DNA of 64,000 nucleotides from assembly GCA_013407085.1 (NCBI GenBank), contig JACCGJ010019961.1:124001-188000 (forward strand), written 5' to 3'. A program made the position numbers and the translations under genes. The notes under the pieces are model-generated. The model did not search any database, was not told the DNA's origin, and saw nothing but the letters and a program-made list of their open reading frames with translations. Positions 8,831 to 19,929 of the stretch are shown piece by piece. The stretch is from Atriophallophorus winterbourni. Taxonomy: Eukaryota > Platyhelminthes > Trematoda > Plagiorchiida > Microphallidae. Each line of letters starts with the position of its first letter. Positions within the stretch are counted from its first letter, which is position 1.

Positions 8831-11593
8831 ATGAGCCCCCCAAAGACGCACCACAAGTCGGACAAGGACAAAGACTCGGCTTCGGCCAAGAAGTCCAAGA
8901 GGAGCCCGACCTTCAAGGTCAAGCTGCCGTCCAAAGACCCGTGGACCCCCAAGTCCTGCAGAAAGAGGTCTCCGCCGCCGTCAGATGATGATGATGATGA
9001 CGACTTTCATCACACCACCTACCGGCACAAGCCTACCAGATCACCGATCTGGAACTTCTTCAAGAAGGAGGCTGTGAAGAATGGTGCGAAGGAAAGAGTA
9101 GCTCAAGCTCTTTGCCAAGTAGAGGATTGTCGCCAGTCCATCGCCCGGCCTCAGGAACCCCCCCCAAGGCATGGTCGGCCACATCATGTCTAAGCATCCG
9201 GATGTTTCTAAGCAGTTTCTAAACCAGAAGGCCAAATTAGACACTGAAAAGTTGAGTTAGACTCAGTTTGACACAACCTTCGCTATACTTCGTTTAAACT
9301 TTGCTATACTTCGCAATAACTCGCCATATACTTTGTTATAGATCGCTTAGTACTTCCAAATACTGTGCATGAACATCGTTATACTTTGCAATAGTTTGTT
9401 GGAAATGAAGATCAACTGTTTTCCTTTCTTTTCTTTTCCAGAAGAAGCAGCAGTCCCAGTCCAGCTCTGGGCGAGTCAGGATCGGGGAGTCATCCAAAAC
9501 CTCTTCAAGAAGGCTCTCAGTGACCCCGATCACCCAGTACTACAAGTCCCGCGGCAGCGCCAGCGCTCCCAAGAAGTACAACCCGAAGAGTCCTCTCCAG
9601 ATGAGGACCAACCTGGAGATTATGGCCTACTTTGCCGGTGCCAAACTTTCGTTCAGCCATGTGGATAATGGCCACTTTATCTGGTATTTAAAATAACAAA
9701 TTTACAATTACAAGTTGTTACCTTCTTACTTAAAAAATAATTTCGATTTTACTTTCCTATACTTCGCTTAAACTTCGCTATACTTTGTTATATATTGCTA
9801 TTTTTCGATTAAAAATCACTATAATTTGGATATATCGCTATTACCTTCGCTATTATTCCAGGTATTCTCAGTCGCTGGACCCGAAGATCAACATCCCCAG
9901 GCAGATCATGTTCTCCAGGCACATCTGTACCCCGTTCTTCAAGAATATTTAGGAAGCCATGGAGAAGAAGCTCGCCAAGGACCTGGCCAACCTCCTGGGA
10001 GTTAGATTTACCAGTGACATGTGGACCAGCCGCTCCAACCAGGGGTACCTGAGCTTGACCATCCACTACATTGATCCCGACTGGGTCGTGCAGAGGTTCA
10101 CCATTGACTGCAGGATGGTGGTGGGTCGGCACGACTCGGAGGTGGTGGGCCGCTACCTCAACTCCATGATTGGTGCCATCAAGAACCTCAAAGACACCAC
10201 TGCGACCATCATGGTCACGGACGACGATGCCAAAATGAAGAAAGCTGTGAAGAACGCTGACAAGATCAGCAAGCACCTGCTTCGCGTCGACCACGCAATT
10301 AACAACGCCCTCAAGTATGCCATGCAGATCGATGAGGTGGGCGACTTGGTCAAGCTTGTCAGGGCTCTGGTCACCGGGGTCAAGCGTTCTTCGGTCAGAA
10401 ACGATCTCATGAGGAAGAATCCAGCTGACTTGGAAGGTGAGCGAGCGCTGTTCGCCAAATTCAAGGATGCCACCAACGCATTCATCAAGAAGTTCCAGGA
10501 GGAGATCAAAATCAGAGTTCCCGAGCTGGGCAGGAACGTGAACCTCTACCAGATGGCGCACTACCTGAACCCCACTCAGAAGGCCGTTTACTTCAGGACC
10601 AGGTCTCATGGTCACCACTTCTACGAGTGCGAGCAGAGCATCAAGTTGCTCTTGGCCAACTTCGCCCCAGCCGCCCCACCATCCATTCAGATGCCAGAAC
10701 CCGTTTGCCAAGATCTTGAAGGTTTTCTCCAAGAGCACCATGATCTTGATCCGGAATTAACCTTGGACCAGTCCCAGTCCAAGTCTCAACCAGCCCCAGT
10801 TCCTCCCTATGTCGAGGAGATGAATGAGTGGATGGCGTCCCCCTGGAAAAGGAGGACATCGACGTGCTCCAGTACTGGAAGATGAAGGCCAAGAAGCTCA
10901 CTCTACTCGCCAACGTCGCCCAGTAAGTTGTTCCAAAGTTGAAGGTCACTTATTTTCAGTTGGATTATAATTTATTCTCGTTATTAGCCATACTTCGCTA
11001 TAATATCCGCTAAACTTCGCCATACTCCGATATTATTCGCTATACTTCGATATATTATTTTCTATTCTCAGATGTAGTATTGCTATACTTTGATATAGTA
11101 TTGTTATACTTCGAAATAGTAGTTTAACTTTTGCACCCCCTGGAACCTAATACAAAATACTCAACCTGTCTCATTTTCTTTTAGGATGGTCTACGCCATC
11201 CCGGCTACCTCGGCCTCATCAACGAGGGTCTTCTGGGAAGCTGGATTCGTGACCAAGCCCACCCGAAGCCTTCTGAACAACGAGAGGGTCCAGGAGCTCG
11301 TCTATATTCATGACAATTACGAGAAAGTGCTCCCCTACATGAAGAGGATGAAGCACCTCATCCAGGAGTTCACCAATGGCGAAGGTACCAGCACTCAGAG
11401 TCAGCAGCAGCTCGAAGACTAGGATGACCCTGAGGCCAACATTGAGAATGTCGAGTTTGTCGACGCCCTGGAGCTCACGGCGGGGGCCTACTCCCCTCTG
11501 ACTGGAGGCAGCCGGACAAGTTCCGGCACTAGGTCCAGGTCCAGAACCCCGGTCTCAGAGATCGACTCAGAGGAGGAGCCTAATTTCCTTTGA
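8831..11593 (+). pseudogene. hAT transposase, four exons, broken
   Basis: Exon 1 starts at the ATG at 8831. It encodes a Ser/Lys-rich leader and a BED zinc finger (SPIWNFF, CQVEDC, then HIMSKH), but the finger is split by a frame change at a run of eight Cs (9158-9165). Exon 2 is about 9442-9683 (after TTTTCTTTTCCAG). Exon 3 is 9862-10922 and carries FTSDMWTS and VTDDDAKMKKAV, the two Asp-containing catalytic motifs of hAT transposases. Exon 4 begins at 11185 with the hATC dimerisation signature (MVYAIPATSASSTRVF). Intron borders 9684-9861 and 10923-11184 are GT-AG and keep phase. The exon 1/2 phase is not resolved. Further breaks: in-frame TAG at 9950-9952, a frame change near 10840-10848, and TAG at 11420-11422. 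The frame then stays open to a TGA at 11591-11593, probably the original end. It cannot make a full transposase. Confidence 0.8.
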
Positions 11594-11652
11594 GATAACA
11601 AGGTTTTGTATATTTCCAATTCCAAAGCTTATGAAAAAGTCCTCCCTCGTCA

Positions 11653-11658
11653 AATAAA
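11653..11658 (+). terminator. Poly(A) signal of the hAT gene
   Basis: AATAAA lies 60 bases after the presumed original stop codon at 11593. Confidence 0.5.
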
Positions 11659-11865
11659 AGTTCTTTCATGGTCAAAAAATAATTTATTTCGGAATTCGTT
11701 TCATTTCAGCGAAGAATAGCGAATTTAAACGAATATTAGCGAATTATAGCAATTTATAGCAAGGTTTTTTTGTCGAAAACGAAGTTTTTGGGGGACATCG
11801 AAGTTGAGCGAAGATTATTCGCTAATATCCGGTATGGCGAAGTGCGAAGCTTACTGAGCAGTTCC

Positions 11866-12900
11866 GGAATCATGTTATCCGCAAACAACAAGATATTGCA
11901 GCGAACAAGTTTAAATAAGTCGTTGACATACATCAATAAATTAATTGGTGCAAGCACTCATCCCTCGGCACCACACTTTTCACTGTAATAGGTCGTTACA
12001 AAGCATCATCAACCATTGTTCCAAAGGATGCTGTCGCGGAGATAATCCTCAAACCACGATAGTAATGAACACTTGATTACCCATAGCTCCGTATTTTGTA
12101 GTAACAGACTGTGGTTGACACGATCGAATGCTTTTGACATATCAAGATAACAAGCGTGTATGGTGAGACCGTTGTCTACAGCTTGTGTCCAGTCATCGAT
12201 GACGAGCAGAAGGTTTGAAAGGCAAAATTGTCTTCTTCTAAAGCCGTGTTGTCCGACTACGAGCAATCAATTGTCTGTCAGATGTTTTGTGACGCTGTTT
12301 GCTACGAGGCGATCTATCACTTCAAAGATCACCGGTAGTAGTGTTACTGGTCTATATTCGGTTACTTCGGAACAGTTTCCTCCTTTGTAGATGGGGGTAA
12401 TGATAACCTTCTTTGAATCACAGGAAACAAAACTTTGGGTTTAAATAGACGTTCAACCAATAGATTAGAGCAGTATGCAAATTAGAATCACAGTTTTTAG
12501 GAATCAGCAAGGTAATTTCATCAGCTCCGAGAGATTTCCTCGTCTTGAGTTTTAGCAATGAGCGTAGGACAGTCTCCGAGGTAATAGTTAATTGCTGTAC
12601 AACATTTTCTGGTGATATTGCATGAGTTGAGGGACAGGTAACGGTGTTTCGTGGGCTGAAGACACTGAAGAAGAAATGGGCTAGAACTTTAGCAGATTGC
12701 GATGCTGTTTTTGTTGTTCCATCACGTGTCTACACAGTGGCAACTCCTGGTTTAACCCTTGACCGGTTATTTATCCTCTGGTAGAGAATTTTGGGGTTGG
12801 AGTCCATTATGTTGAGTAAATGATACTGATAATTCCGTTTGTCATCAACAACATGTTTTTTAGCTTATTTCTCAGCAAACGTAATGTCTCCTAACTCTCA
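11866..12900 (-). pseudogene. CR1-like reverse-transcriptase fragment
   Basis: Minus-strand remains of a CR1 ORF2. The linker (NPKILYQRINNRSRVKPGV) lies near 12740-12810. The QHGFRRRQFCLSNLL and ACYLDMSKAFDRVNHS motifs lie near 12130-12260, and the YVNDLFK and LLFADNM region (normally FADD) near 11870-11925. Many stops and frame changes. The hAT element begins just after the polymerase C motif. The rest of the CR1 does not continue on the other side of the hAT element, so this is not a simple insertion into an otherwise intact copy. Confidence 0.75.
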
Positions 12901-13212
12901 ACTGTTGTTGTAGCGGTTGAGGTAAAGCTTCAGTTTACCACAAACAATGATGGCACACATACCAAATAAGAACTCCGGAAGTCCGAATACAAAGGCGTAT
13001 GGAATGATGCACAGCCGGAGCTGGTAAATCTCAAGCAGTACAATAGAGTGTTGTGGACAAGTCCTGTGGTTGGTGCGCAGCTTGGTCGCTGGATGATTTT
13101 GCACAGGTCCTTGTGTGGATGCGCAGCCGGATGTCTGTAATACGATGGCTGCCTTAGTAGCAACTAGTGGTAGCCAAAGGGGAAACGAACTTAGACGAGC
13201 GCGGACAGACAC
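12898..13212 (-). other. Unrecognised 104-codon open frame
   Basis: The frame opens with MSVRARLSSFPLWLPL and includes a hydrophobic stretch (IIPYAFVFGLPEFLFGMCAII). It lies next to CR1 and satellite relics, has no splice signals I could identify and no known domain. Probably part of a repeat rather than a gene. Confidence 0.15.
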
Positions 13213-13275
13213 AGAATCACAAATTGATTCTTGGTGAAGCAGTCAAGTCGCCTATGGATGACCAAAGTAAGCTAT
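13205..13275 (-). repeat. Isolated fragment of the 240-bp ribozyme satellite
   Basis: The minus strand matches the part of the satellite monomer from TACTTTGGTCATCCATA to the GAATCA hairpin, with several substitutions. The ribozyme core itself is not present. Confidence 0.5.
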
Positions 13276-13299
13276 ATCTTTTTTTCAAATTTGCACTAT

Positions 13300-13600
13300 G
13301 CTATGGAATGAAGAAATGGCTTAAGTTGGGGTATTGCGGGATTTGATAGCATTGATTGACTTTTGTTAGAATGAAGTTCTTACATTCAAATCTACTTTCT
13401 GTGATAAACAGTCCAATCATTGGAAGAAGAAGAATAATGATTCTATTTCTATTTAAAAACAGAATATGTCATGAGTTTGCGGGATTGCAGTGTAACACAA
13501 GCATTATTGGACATTTATTAAACAAATTTTCATTCACATTTCCAATTCACATTTTATTTGTCAAACAGTCCAACCCCGGAATGAGTAAATGAACATGATG
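13300..13600 (-). repeat. Fragment of composite repeat R (reverse copy)
   Basis: Read on the minus strand, this aligns by eye with 26800-27000 and with 36640-36790, sharing blocks such as CTTCATTCTAACAAAAGTCA. It is one of at least four diverged copies of this unclassified repeat in the window. Confidence 0.55.
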
Positions 13601-14840
13601 AAACTTGCCTGTGAAAGCGAATTCGATCGTCTGAAGATAGTTTGCAGCTCCAAGAGGATTTGGATGTCCTGAATCACTAGGTTCAACAAAATCAAATACC
13701 TTCCAACATACGCAAATTTAAAACGTACACTTTGGCCGTCAATACGAGCATACATATAATCATGATCATGCAAAACCGGAATAATGCCAACGCGTAGAAG
13801 GATCTCCGTAGCTGCATTACTGATAACCTGGAACGGAATAGTTAATGCCCGAACGGAAGCACATCCGTTACCAAGCACAAATGGCTATGCTGAAATTGAC
13901 CGATTTTACATAAAGTAGACAAAGGAAATCATGGCCAAGGATATTACTTCCTAAACACATTTTTAGCAAAGTTTACAAATCAACTAAATCTATCATTCTG
14001 CAAAACCATAAAAAAATATTTCTCTAATGAGTTTAGTGAAAATAATGTCAATGGTTTTCATTCAATTGAGGATTTTCATTGATCTACAGATTTCAACAAC
14101 TTTTTCTTCGCCTTACGCTTTGGTCTCATTATTATGTAATATAAGTTCACCTATCTAGACATTGAAAATTTAAGCCAAATTTTCAAGATGTTCCTAAATT
14201 TCTGGCCATTCAGATGATTTAGGCTACTAGAACTTAGGCAGGGTATCATTTGAGGAAACTGGTATTCACAATCATTATTCTGAACAATATACTCGAACTT
14301 TTGGAAACCGTTTCGAATTGCCCCACATGTGCTTCTTTTCCACATATTTGACAGAGCGGTGACATGATTATTCTTATCAACAGTGCCTGTAGACTTCTCA
14401 TATTAATAAAAAAAGGTTTTTATTATAAACTAAAAATACGGCGTTATATTTATTCTGGCGTTACACCAAAGCATGCTATTCTATTTTGCTCAAAAGCCAG
14501 CAATCATTTCACTAGTGCAAATTCACGGGTCGCATTGGTGTCTCGAGTATTCAATCAAATTTATTTGCACAAATGTCTGGGTCCCGGAGAGGTAACATTT
14601 AAGCCATACTAGGAACTGCAAATTAGTTTACGTTTGTCGCAGTTATTACAGCAGTCTGAAATAATTAAACAATTGCTAGCTCATTCTTTATCCAATTACG
14701 TTAAGTCATCCAGCATCGTATTAGCTAGTATAATTTACGATTACGGTCAAGCATTCTTTGTAACCAATTGGCCCACAAGAAACGACTCGTATTAAACAGA
14801 ACAATTTATTGATATATTCGAATGCTCTTACTTCAAAGGA
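13601..14840. other. No gene recognised
   Basis: AT-rich DNA. A 105-codon minus-strand frame (13561-13878) has no recognisable domain. Nothing else could be supported. Confidence 0.4.
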
Positions 14841-15220
14841 TTCCGTGCTGTTTCCACTAATCAGGTAGGGACAGTAGGATCAACATTTCCAATCACGAAC
14901 ACAGACACTCACATGCAGTGCTAAATCAACCGTCGTGAACTAAGATCTAAATGAGAGGTTCCGTGCTGTTTGCACTTATCATGTTGGAAACGTACATGAC
15001 TTGAAGCAAATAAAGATAGCTAAAAATAGTTACATATGCGAGAGACGTTTTGATGAGATTAGCACAAACAATTTTTGAACGGGGTACAACCTTTGGTTGT
15101 GAGGATGTCGTTGTTTGCATTGAATAGCAGTACCTTGAAATCTTCACATCAGTGTTCCTTGGTATATTAAAACGTTCCTGCTTAACATTAGCACTACTCA
15201 TAAGGATCTTCGGTCGTTTC
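14841..15220 (-). repeat. Degenerate hammerhead-type repeats
   Basis: Minus-strand motifs around 14846-14880 and 14958-14995 keep the order CTGAT(T/A)A, GTG(G/C) with AAACA loop, GCAC, GGAA, but both have core mutations. They match the composite repeat S units at 22020-22320 and 28915-29240, including an internal AAACGTACATG block. Confidence 0.45.
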
Positions 15221-15229
15221 ACATAGCTG

Positions 15230-15440
15230 ATACTCCTAAGGATTTATAACACATATATCAGGCCAACAGTGGAATGCACATTTCAAGCATGGTCCCCGTG
15301 GTTACAAAAGGACATGAGCATGCTCCACCATGTATACCACGGCGCTAATTAGCTGGTGAATAGACTACACCACATGCCACAAAATGAGAGGAATGCTACA
15401 CTCAACATATTTGACTTCCCTTACAGTCGTGCAGGGATGA
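15230..15440 (+). pseudogene. CR1 ORF2 C-terminal fragment
   Basis: The plus strand reads RPTVECTFQAWSPWLQKD then HHVYHGA and HMPQNERN, matching the conserved carboxy-terminal region of CR1 polymerases (compare 59720-59860). One in-frame stop follows the GA codons. It is a short isolated relic. Confidence 0.6.
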
Positions 15441-16000
15441 CGTAATACTGGTGGTAAACATTGTGCATATACTAAATCCCCCACTTAAACACGTTTCCTT
15501 GTAAACAAGCACGAGATAGCAGATCTCGCGGCCACATGTTGATTATTTTACACTGAAGATTAAATTGTTAAAGTTCCTTCTTTGCTGTCCCAGTTTGTTT
15601 TCGATTGCTATCTCCGCCCACACGGAACGTTTGTGCATTGTAAATTTTCATCTATGAACTTGAACAGTATACTTCGACCACTTCTAACCACGCATCTCCA
15701 TACATAGGCCGATTTTCAATAGTGACAGAACACGTTTGCTTTTTTATTAATTTTTTGATATTTTAATCCATGAATACTGCGGATTATCTGCATTTGGGAC
15801 CATTAAAGCTTTCAGTTACTGTGAATTACATCAATCATTTTCATTATCAGTGTCGAAGCTACAGGTATAAGCCTCGATTAAATATACAGAACTGTTTATT
15901 AAATCCGTGCGATGGCAAATGACGGCCTAGAAATTCCGTCTCTTCCCTTTGTTTCTTGAATAAAACGTGCGTGGATAGTTGACGTACAACAAAACGAGAC

Positions 16001-16224
16001 TGTTAGGAGGGCACCCCCTGTTGTATAGACAGCGAAATAACTATCGATTAATCATCAATCAATATCGATGGTGAGTTCAAATTATGATTTTCGCTCACTG
16101 TGATATTCACACATTCTCTGACTTGTGATACTCTTTGCATTCGGTGAATAAACGAGTTGAGTGACAGTTGCGTACTCTTTGACCACACGGGCTGTGCCAA
16201 CAGTAGTACGGCACAGACATAACA
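16001..16224 (+). repeat. 5' LTR
   Basis: 224 bp, TG...CA ends. It differs from the 3' LTR at only about a dozen positions by eye, so the insertion is not extremely old. Internal sequence begins ATTTGGCTACGGGGAG, where a tRNA primer site would be expected; the matching tRNA could not be named. Confidence 0.9.
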
Positions 16225-16403
16225 ATTTGGCTACGGGGAGAAAAAAACTCAGCAATTCGAAATGGCAATCACAGCAGAAGTAAAACCAATACTTCAGCAA
16301 CACAACGCCAATTTGAAGAAGCTCAAGCCCGTTTGATGCTGCAACACATTTGAAAAATCGGAGTGTTATTTATCAAGACAAGAAGAATGACGTGTAAAAC
16401 CCA

Positions 16404-17230
16404 GTGATGGATGCAATCATCAACAGCATCCCTAAATTCAATTACGACCCAGGAGGCGGTCACACCTTCGAATCTTGGCTCGAAAGATTCAAATATATTT
16501 TTCAATCAATTTTCAAAGAAATTTTTGGCGAACAGTCTTTTTTATTTAACGGACGGTATAACTGCATGAAATTGATCAAGCAGGATTGCGATGATTTTCT
16601 AACTTATGCAGAAAAATATGTGGTCTGCAATCAGAAAAGGATTAAGAGATTCGCACAAGACTACCGTCACTACTCGATCAAAATCCGAAAATCAACATGA
16701 CGTGAATAACAACCGAATGCCAGAGGTTGCTGAATTTGAAGCGTGACTCTGCGTTGGTCAAATAAAACCCCTGTCAGAATGAGCCGTTGGTGTTAGACGT
16801 CAAGCACCAAAGTAGCCGGCAGAAAGATCACCGTGTCGATCAAGACACTAAGCTTCCATCCCACTTTAGCCAATGTAACGAATGGCATTTTGCGCGTTAT
16901 TGCCCATTCAAGAAGCACCGATGCCAGAACTACAACAGAAAGGGGCACAACGAAAACTACTGCCGCACAAACTATTTTAATATACCAGTGTTCAATGATC
17001 CGTATCATGTCTTCGCCACCGTCAAGACCCAAGAAAATGAAAATTTAGCGGAAGAAGAGCCACCTCAAATTAATTCCGCGGAATGCAAACCAAAAAGTTG
17101 GGCCGATCGAAGACGTGTTTCAGTAACCACACGACAACCAAGCTTAAAGGGGGAGGTGTTAGGAGGGCACCCCCTGTTGTATAGACAGCGAACGAACTAT
17201 CGATTAATCATCAATCAATATCGATGGTGA
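16404..17230 (+). pseudogene. Gag remnant of the LTR element
   Basis: 16404-16700 reads MDAIINSIPKFNYDPGGGHT followed by FESWLERFKYIF, the amino-terminal capsid-like domain common in trematode and tick gypsy-type Gags. A second frame (16787-17230) has two zinc knuckles of the CX2CX4HX4C type, but each has lost one cysteine: the first reads FSQCNEWHFARYC (first Cys absent), the second CQNYNRKGHNENYC (second Cys replaced by Tyr). The frame then runs into the 3' LTR. A short upstream stretch from 16262 (MAITAEVKPILQQ) is out of frame. Nucleic-acid binding is probably lost. Confidence 0.75.
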
Positions 17231-17380
17231 GTTCAAATTATGATTTTCGCTCACTGTGTTATTCACACATTCGCTCACTTGTGATACTCAATGCATTCGG
17301 TAAATAGACGAGTTGAGTTACGGTTGCGTTCACTCTGACCACACGGGCTCGGCCAACAGTAGTACAGCACAGACATAACA
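17157..17380 (+). repeat. 3' LTR
   Basis: 224 bp, same ends as the 5' LTR, preceded directly by the purine tract and followed by target duplication GAGAC. Confidence 0.9.
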
Positions 17381-17559
17381 GAGACAGATGATATGTCTGG
17401 ATTAATCTAGCACGGTGAAAAAGCTTCGGGTTCGAACAGTAATATGGATATTGCTCGATGCCTCGATAATTCGGAAGATCATTTTATGTTGGATTCAACA
17501 AAAACGGGTTCCGTGTGTTTGAGATCAAATATACGGACACCACGACTGTATCACCGGAT

Positions 17560-18750
17560 AATTCGCATCTAATACATTGCGATACGCTCTAACACGAACC
17601 TCACAATTTTCATCATCATCATCAATTTTCATCATCAATTTTCAAAGGAAATTCGCTTGAGGCTGAACACTTAAACAGTTACTTTTCTCAAGTAGTTGAA
17701 CTCACGACAATGAAAATTTGCATCAGCTTTTTTAAATGATAGTTATGATCTATTGAAAGCCAAAAACTATGTAGGACTTTTTTCTGAAATCTTACATGTT
17801 GTTTATTTGTTTAGAGCCTAAATGCCGCATACATGCTGATAATGCTTTTTGGGGATAAAATGCTTATTCAAACAATGGGGATAAAATTGGCGAACGTAGT
17901 TTGGCTCTTCTTTCTGTTCGCGAACACACTAACACTGCTTCGGGTTGTGAAATACAGTAACACCATTACAAATAATGTTTTGTATCCTGGGTTATAGGTC
18001 ATGGAAATTTCAAGAAAGATATCATCATGAGTGGTCCCAGACATTGTACACCGAAACACAATAATGAATCACGGCTTTCTCAATCGAACAGGGATTATAA
18101 AAATCGTGTAAATCCCGGTGAGATATCCATGTACTCAGCACTCACTCATCCTCACGAAAACAAATGAGACCTGGTTTCAAATATTTATATTTTTCAAATA
18201 TTTATATATTTGAATTTATTGAACAATCCGTCATAGCGAAACAAGATTTCATTTGAATCCAAAATTGCGAAATTTACAAATATGCAACGATTTCCCATTC
18301 TACTACAACATGTAGTTGCATCAATTGTAATGAACTATAAATAAAATGGATTTACGCATTCACCTTATTGGAATGCTCATAAATAGGAAGCGGTGCGTAT
18401 TAATATACCAACGATCTAGCCGCATGCTGGGTACGCTTCAGCTAATTTTCGAATATATATCTGTGAAACATTCCGCATGCTCATAACTACCTATATATAA
18501 TAGGAAGCGGATTACTCAGTTCACGCTTAAACACAATAAAACGACATCAAGCTGATCGATAGGATTTATCAGAGATCAACTAAAATGTTTGTCTCTGAAT
18601 CCTACCATATGAGGATCAACCGGCGCATATTAATTAGGATACACAATCGTGCACAGAATTTATATTGGATCTAGTCCTATCTTACAATAAATTATGAACT
18701 CAAATAGGCATTGTTAGAGGCATTTATCTCGCATCTGGTCAAGCAATACC
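17560..18750 (+). pseudogene. Internally deleted CR1 element
   Basis: 17565-17610 matches the CR1 5' UTR (ACATTGCGATACG block, compare 55241-55260). 17885-18000 encodes part of ORF1 (FFLFANTLTLLRVVKYSNTI). 18400-18740 matches the extreme C-terminal coding region (ATGCTGGGTACGCTTC to CATTTATCTCGCATCTGG, compare 59640-59955). Most of ORF2 is missing. Frames are broken throughout. Confidence 0.6.
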
Positions 18751-18759
18751 ACAGCTATT

Positions 18760-19180
18760 CACCCACTGGCATTTGATATTCAACGTTTTCTCTAAAACAC
18801 CTGTCGGATTTTATATTCCGTGCGCGTTAGATTCATATAAAACTCCCCGCCATCAAATGTCGTGAAATTATCCAGTAAAATATTTTCAGTAAGAAAATGG
18901 ATATATTTATGCGTATTAATACCACTCTACATGACATCTATTTAACTTTTTTGAGAGATCTCCTCACGAAATTTATCGTAGTCAATATTTTCACGTGACC
19001 TCGAGAAAATCTTTGACATTTTTTCAACTACAAGAAGAGCTTATAATATCAGATAAATATTTTGTGGTTGTGTACAGATACAAGCTTTTCTACTCTAAAT
19101 TCCTGAATCGTGAATCTGGACTTCTCTTAAAAATGTGATGAGACATGACACTAATGAGTAGTTGAAACCTCAAATTTGCT
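18760..19180. other. No gene recognised
   Basis: AT-rich sequence with no supported coding region. A TATAAAA at 18836 has no open frame of note after it. Confidence 0.4.
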
Positions 19181-19290
19181 CATCGAACTCCACCTTGTGA
19201 CGCAAAAGCCAGTAAGCGGTTGTGTTATGTATTTGCGGGTAATTTGAGCATGGCTCCACATTAGAGAAGAATGTGATATACACTAGAGTA
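19180..19290 (+). repeat. Single diverged ribozyme-satellite monomer fragment
   Basis: CCACCTTGTGACGCAAAAGCCAG at 19191 onward and the following GTTGTGTTATGTATTTGCGGG track the satellite consensus, but CTGATGA has become CTTGTGA and GAAA has become GTAA, so no catalysis is expected. (The motif is quoted as CCACCTTGTGACGC plus AAAAGCCAG.). Confidence 0.5.
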
Positions 19291-19929
19291 GAATAACATA
19301 ATAATCCTCAGTAATGGGTTAAATGTTACGACTAGAATGGCAAACAGCTCGGTGCACGATGATGCTCCCTGATAATAAGGCATAGCCAAGTCACACTTAA
19401 CACAACATCTTTGAGCTGACATAGATGAGATATCAAGAAAAAATGTGGTTCTATTTGAGTGCGAATGTAAAATGATATTGTTATGGGGCAAAGTTTATTA
19501 GTGATGAGCGCTATTCACGAGCTTTCGCATGTCATGAAGAATTTACCCTCCGACACAACACATGAGAAAGGATCGCTGAAATGGTCGACGACGACAATTG
19601 CAAACACGTAATATTCCGGGTTCCGATTTGATAGCATTTGTGTGGATCAAGCGACAGTATTTTCGAGGTCACGAGAAAATGTGCAGCAAGACCCGCAATT
19701 GGAAATTATGCAATTCGTTGATAGGTCATGTATTTTTGGAACCATGGTGACCATGCATGTACAGCTTACTCCATATAGTTGTTAGTTTTCCGTGAGAGGG
19801 CTTGCATGGTAAAATTGGCGAAGATGCTAACACTCGGTGCTAAGCTTTGTTAGGACGTTTCAAACAACACAGAACACTGTTGGTAATAGACCAATTCAAT
19901 GCTAATCAACACACCCAAGAATACAGGAC
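19291..19929. other. No gene recognised
   Basis: A 76-codon minus-strand frame at 19261-19491 shows no recognisable domain. Nothing else supported. Confidence 0.35.

Larger units (their letters stand above)
8265..11856 (+). mobile_element. hAT-family DNA transposon, GC-rich and decayed
   Basis: A roughly 3.6-kb element holding a hAT transposase gene. Candidate terminal inverted repeats are short: AGTGAAGCTTCG at 8265-8276 and CGAAGCTTACTG at 11845-11856 (reverse complement CAGTAAGCTTCG). No 8-bp target duplication was found, so the ends are approximate. Both subterminal zones are full of CGAA/TTCGC motifs, including AAACGAATATTAGCGAA at about 8389 and again near 11729. On the right the element abuts a CR1 reading frame at about 11866. 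The coding exons are far richer in G and C than their neighbours, which suggests a later arrival from another compositional background. Confidence 0.8.
15996..17385 (+). mobile_element. Internally deleted LTR retrotransposon with intact ends
   Basis: Two 224-bp LTRs (16001-16224 and 17157-17380) start TGTTAGGAGG and end CATAACA, so the ends TGTTA/TAACA are inverted. The flanks carry the 5-bp target duplication GAGAC at 15996-16000 and 17381-17385. A polypurine tract, AAAGGGGGAGG, lies directly before the 3' LTR (17146-17156). The internal part is only 932 bp and encodes Gag remnants; protease, reverse transcriptase and integrase are missing. The Gag type fits Ty3/gypsy elements known from trematodes and ticks. 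As it stands it could move only with proteins from a complete relative. Confidence 0.93.

Noticed and set aside
9809..10741. 310-codon open frame antisense to the hAT transposase
   Set aside because: It mirrors the GC-rich transposase exon on the other strand, has no start context or domain of its own, and long antisense frames are common in GC-rich coding DNA.
9950..11422. Possible recoding of TAG as an amino acid in the hAT gene
   Set aside because: Frame changes at 9158-9165 and near 10840 show that the gene is simply broken. The neighbouring elements contain TAA, TAG and TGA stops alike.
13561..13878. 105-codon minus-strand frame as a gene
   Set aside because: It overlaps repeat R sequence at one end and has no domain, signal peptide or splice signals that I could support.
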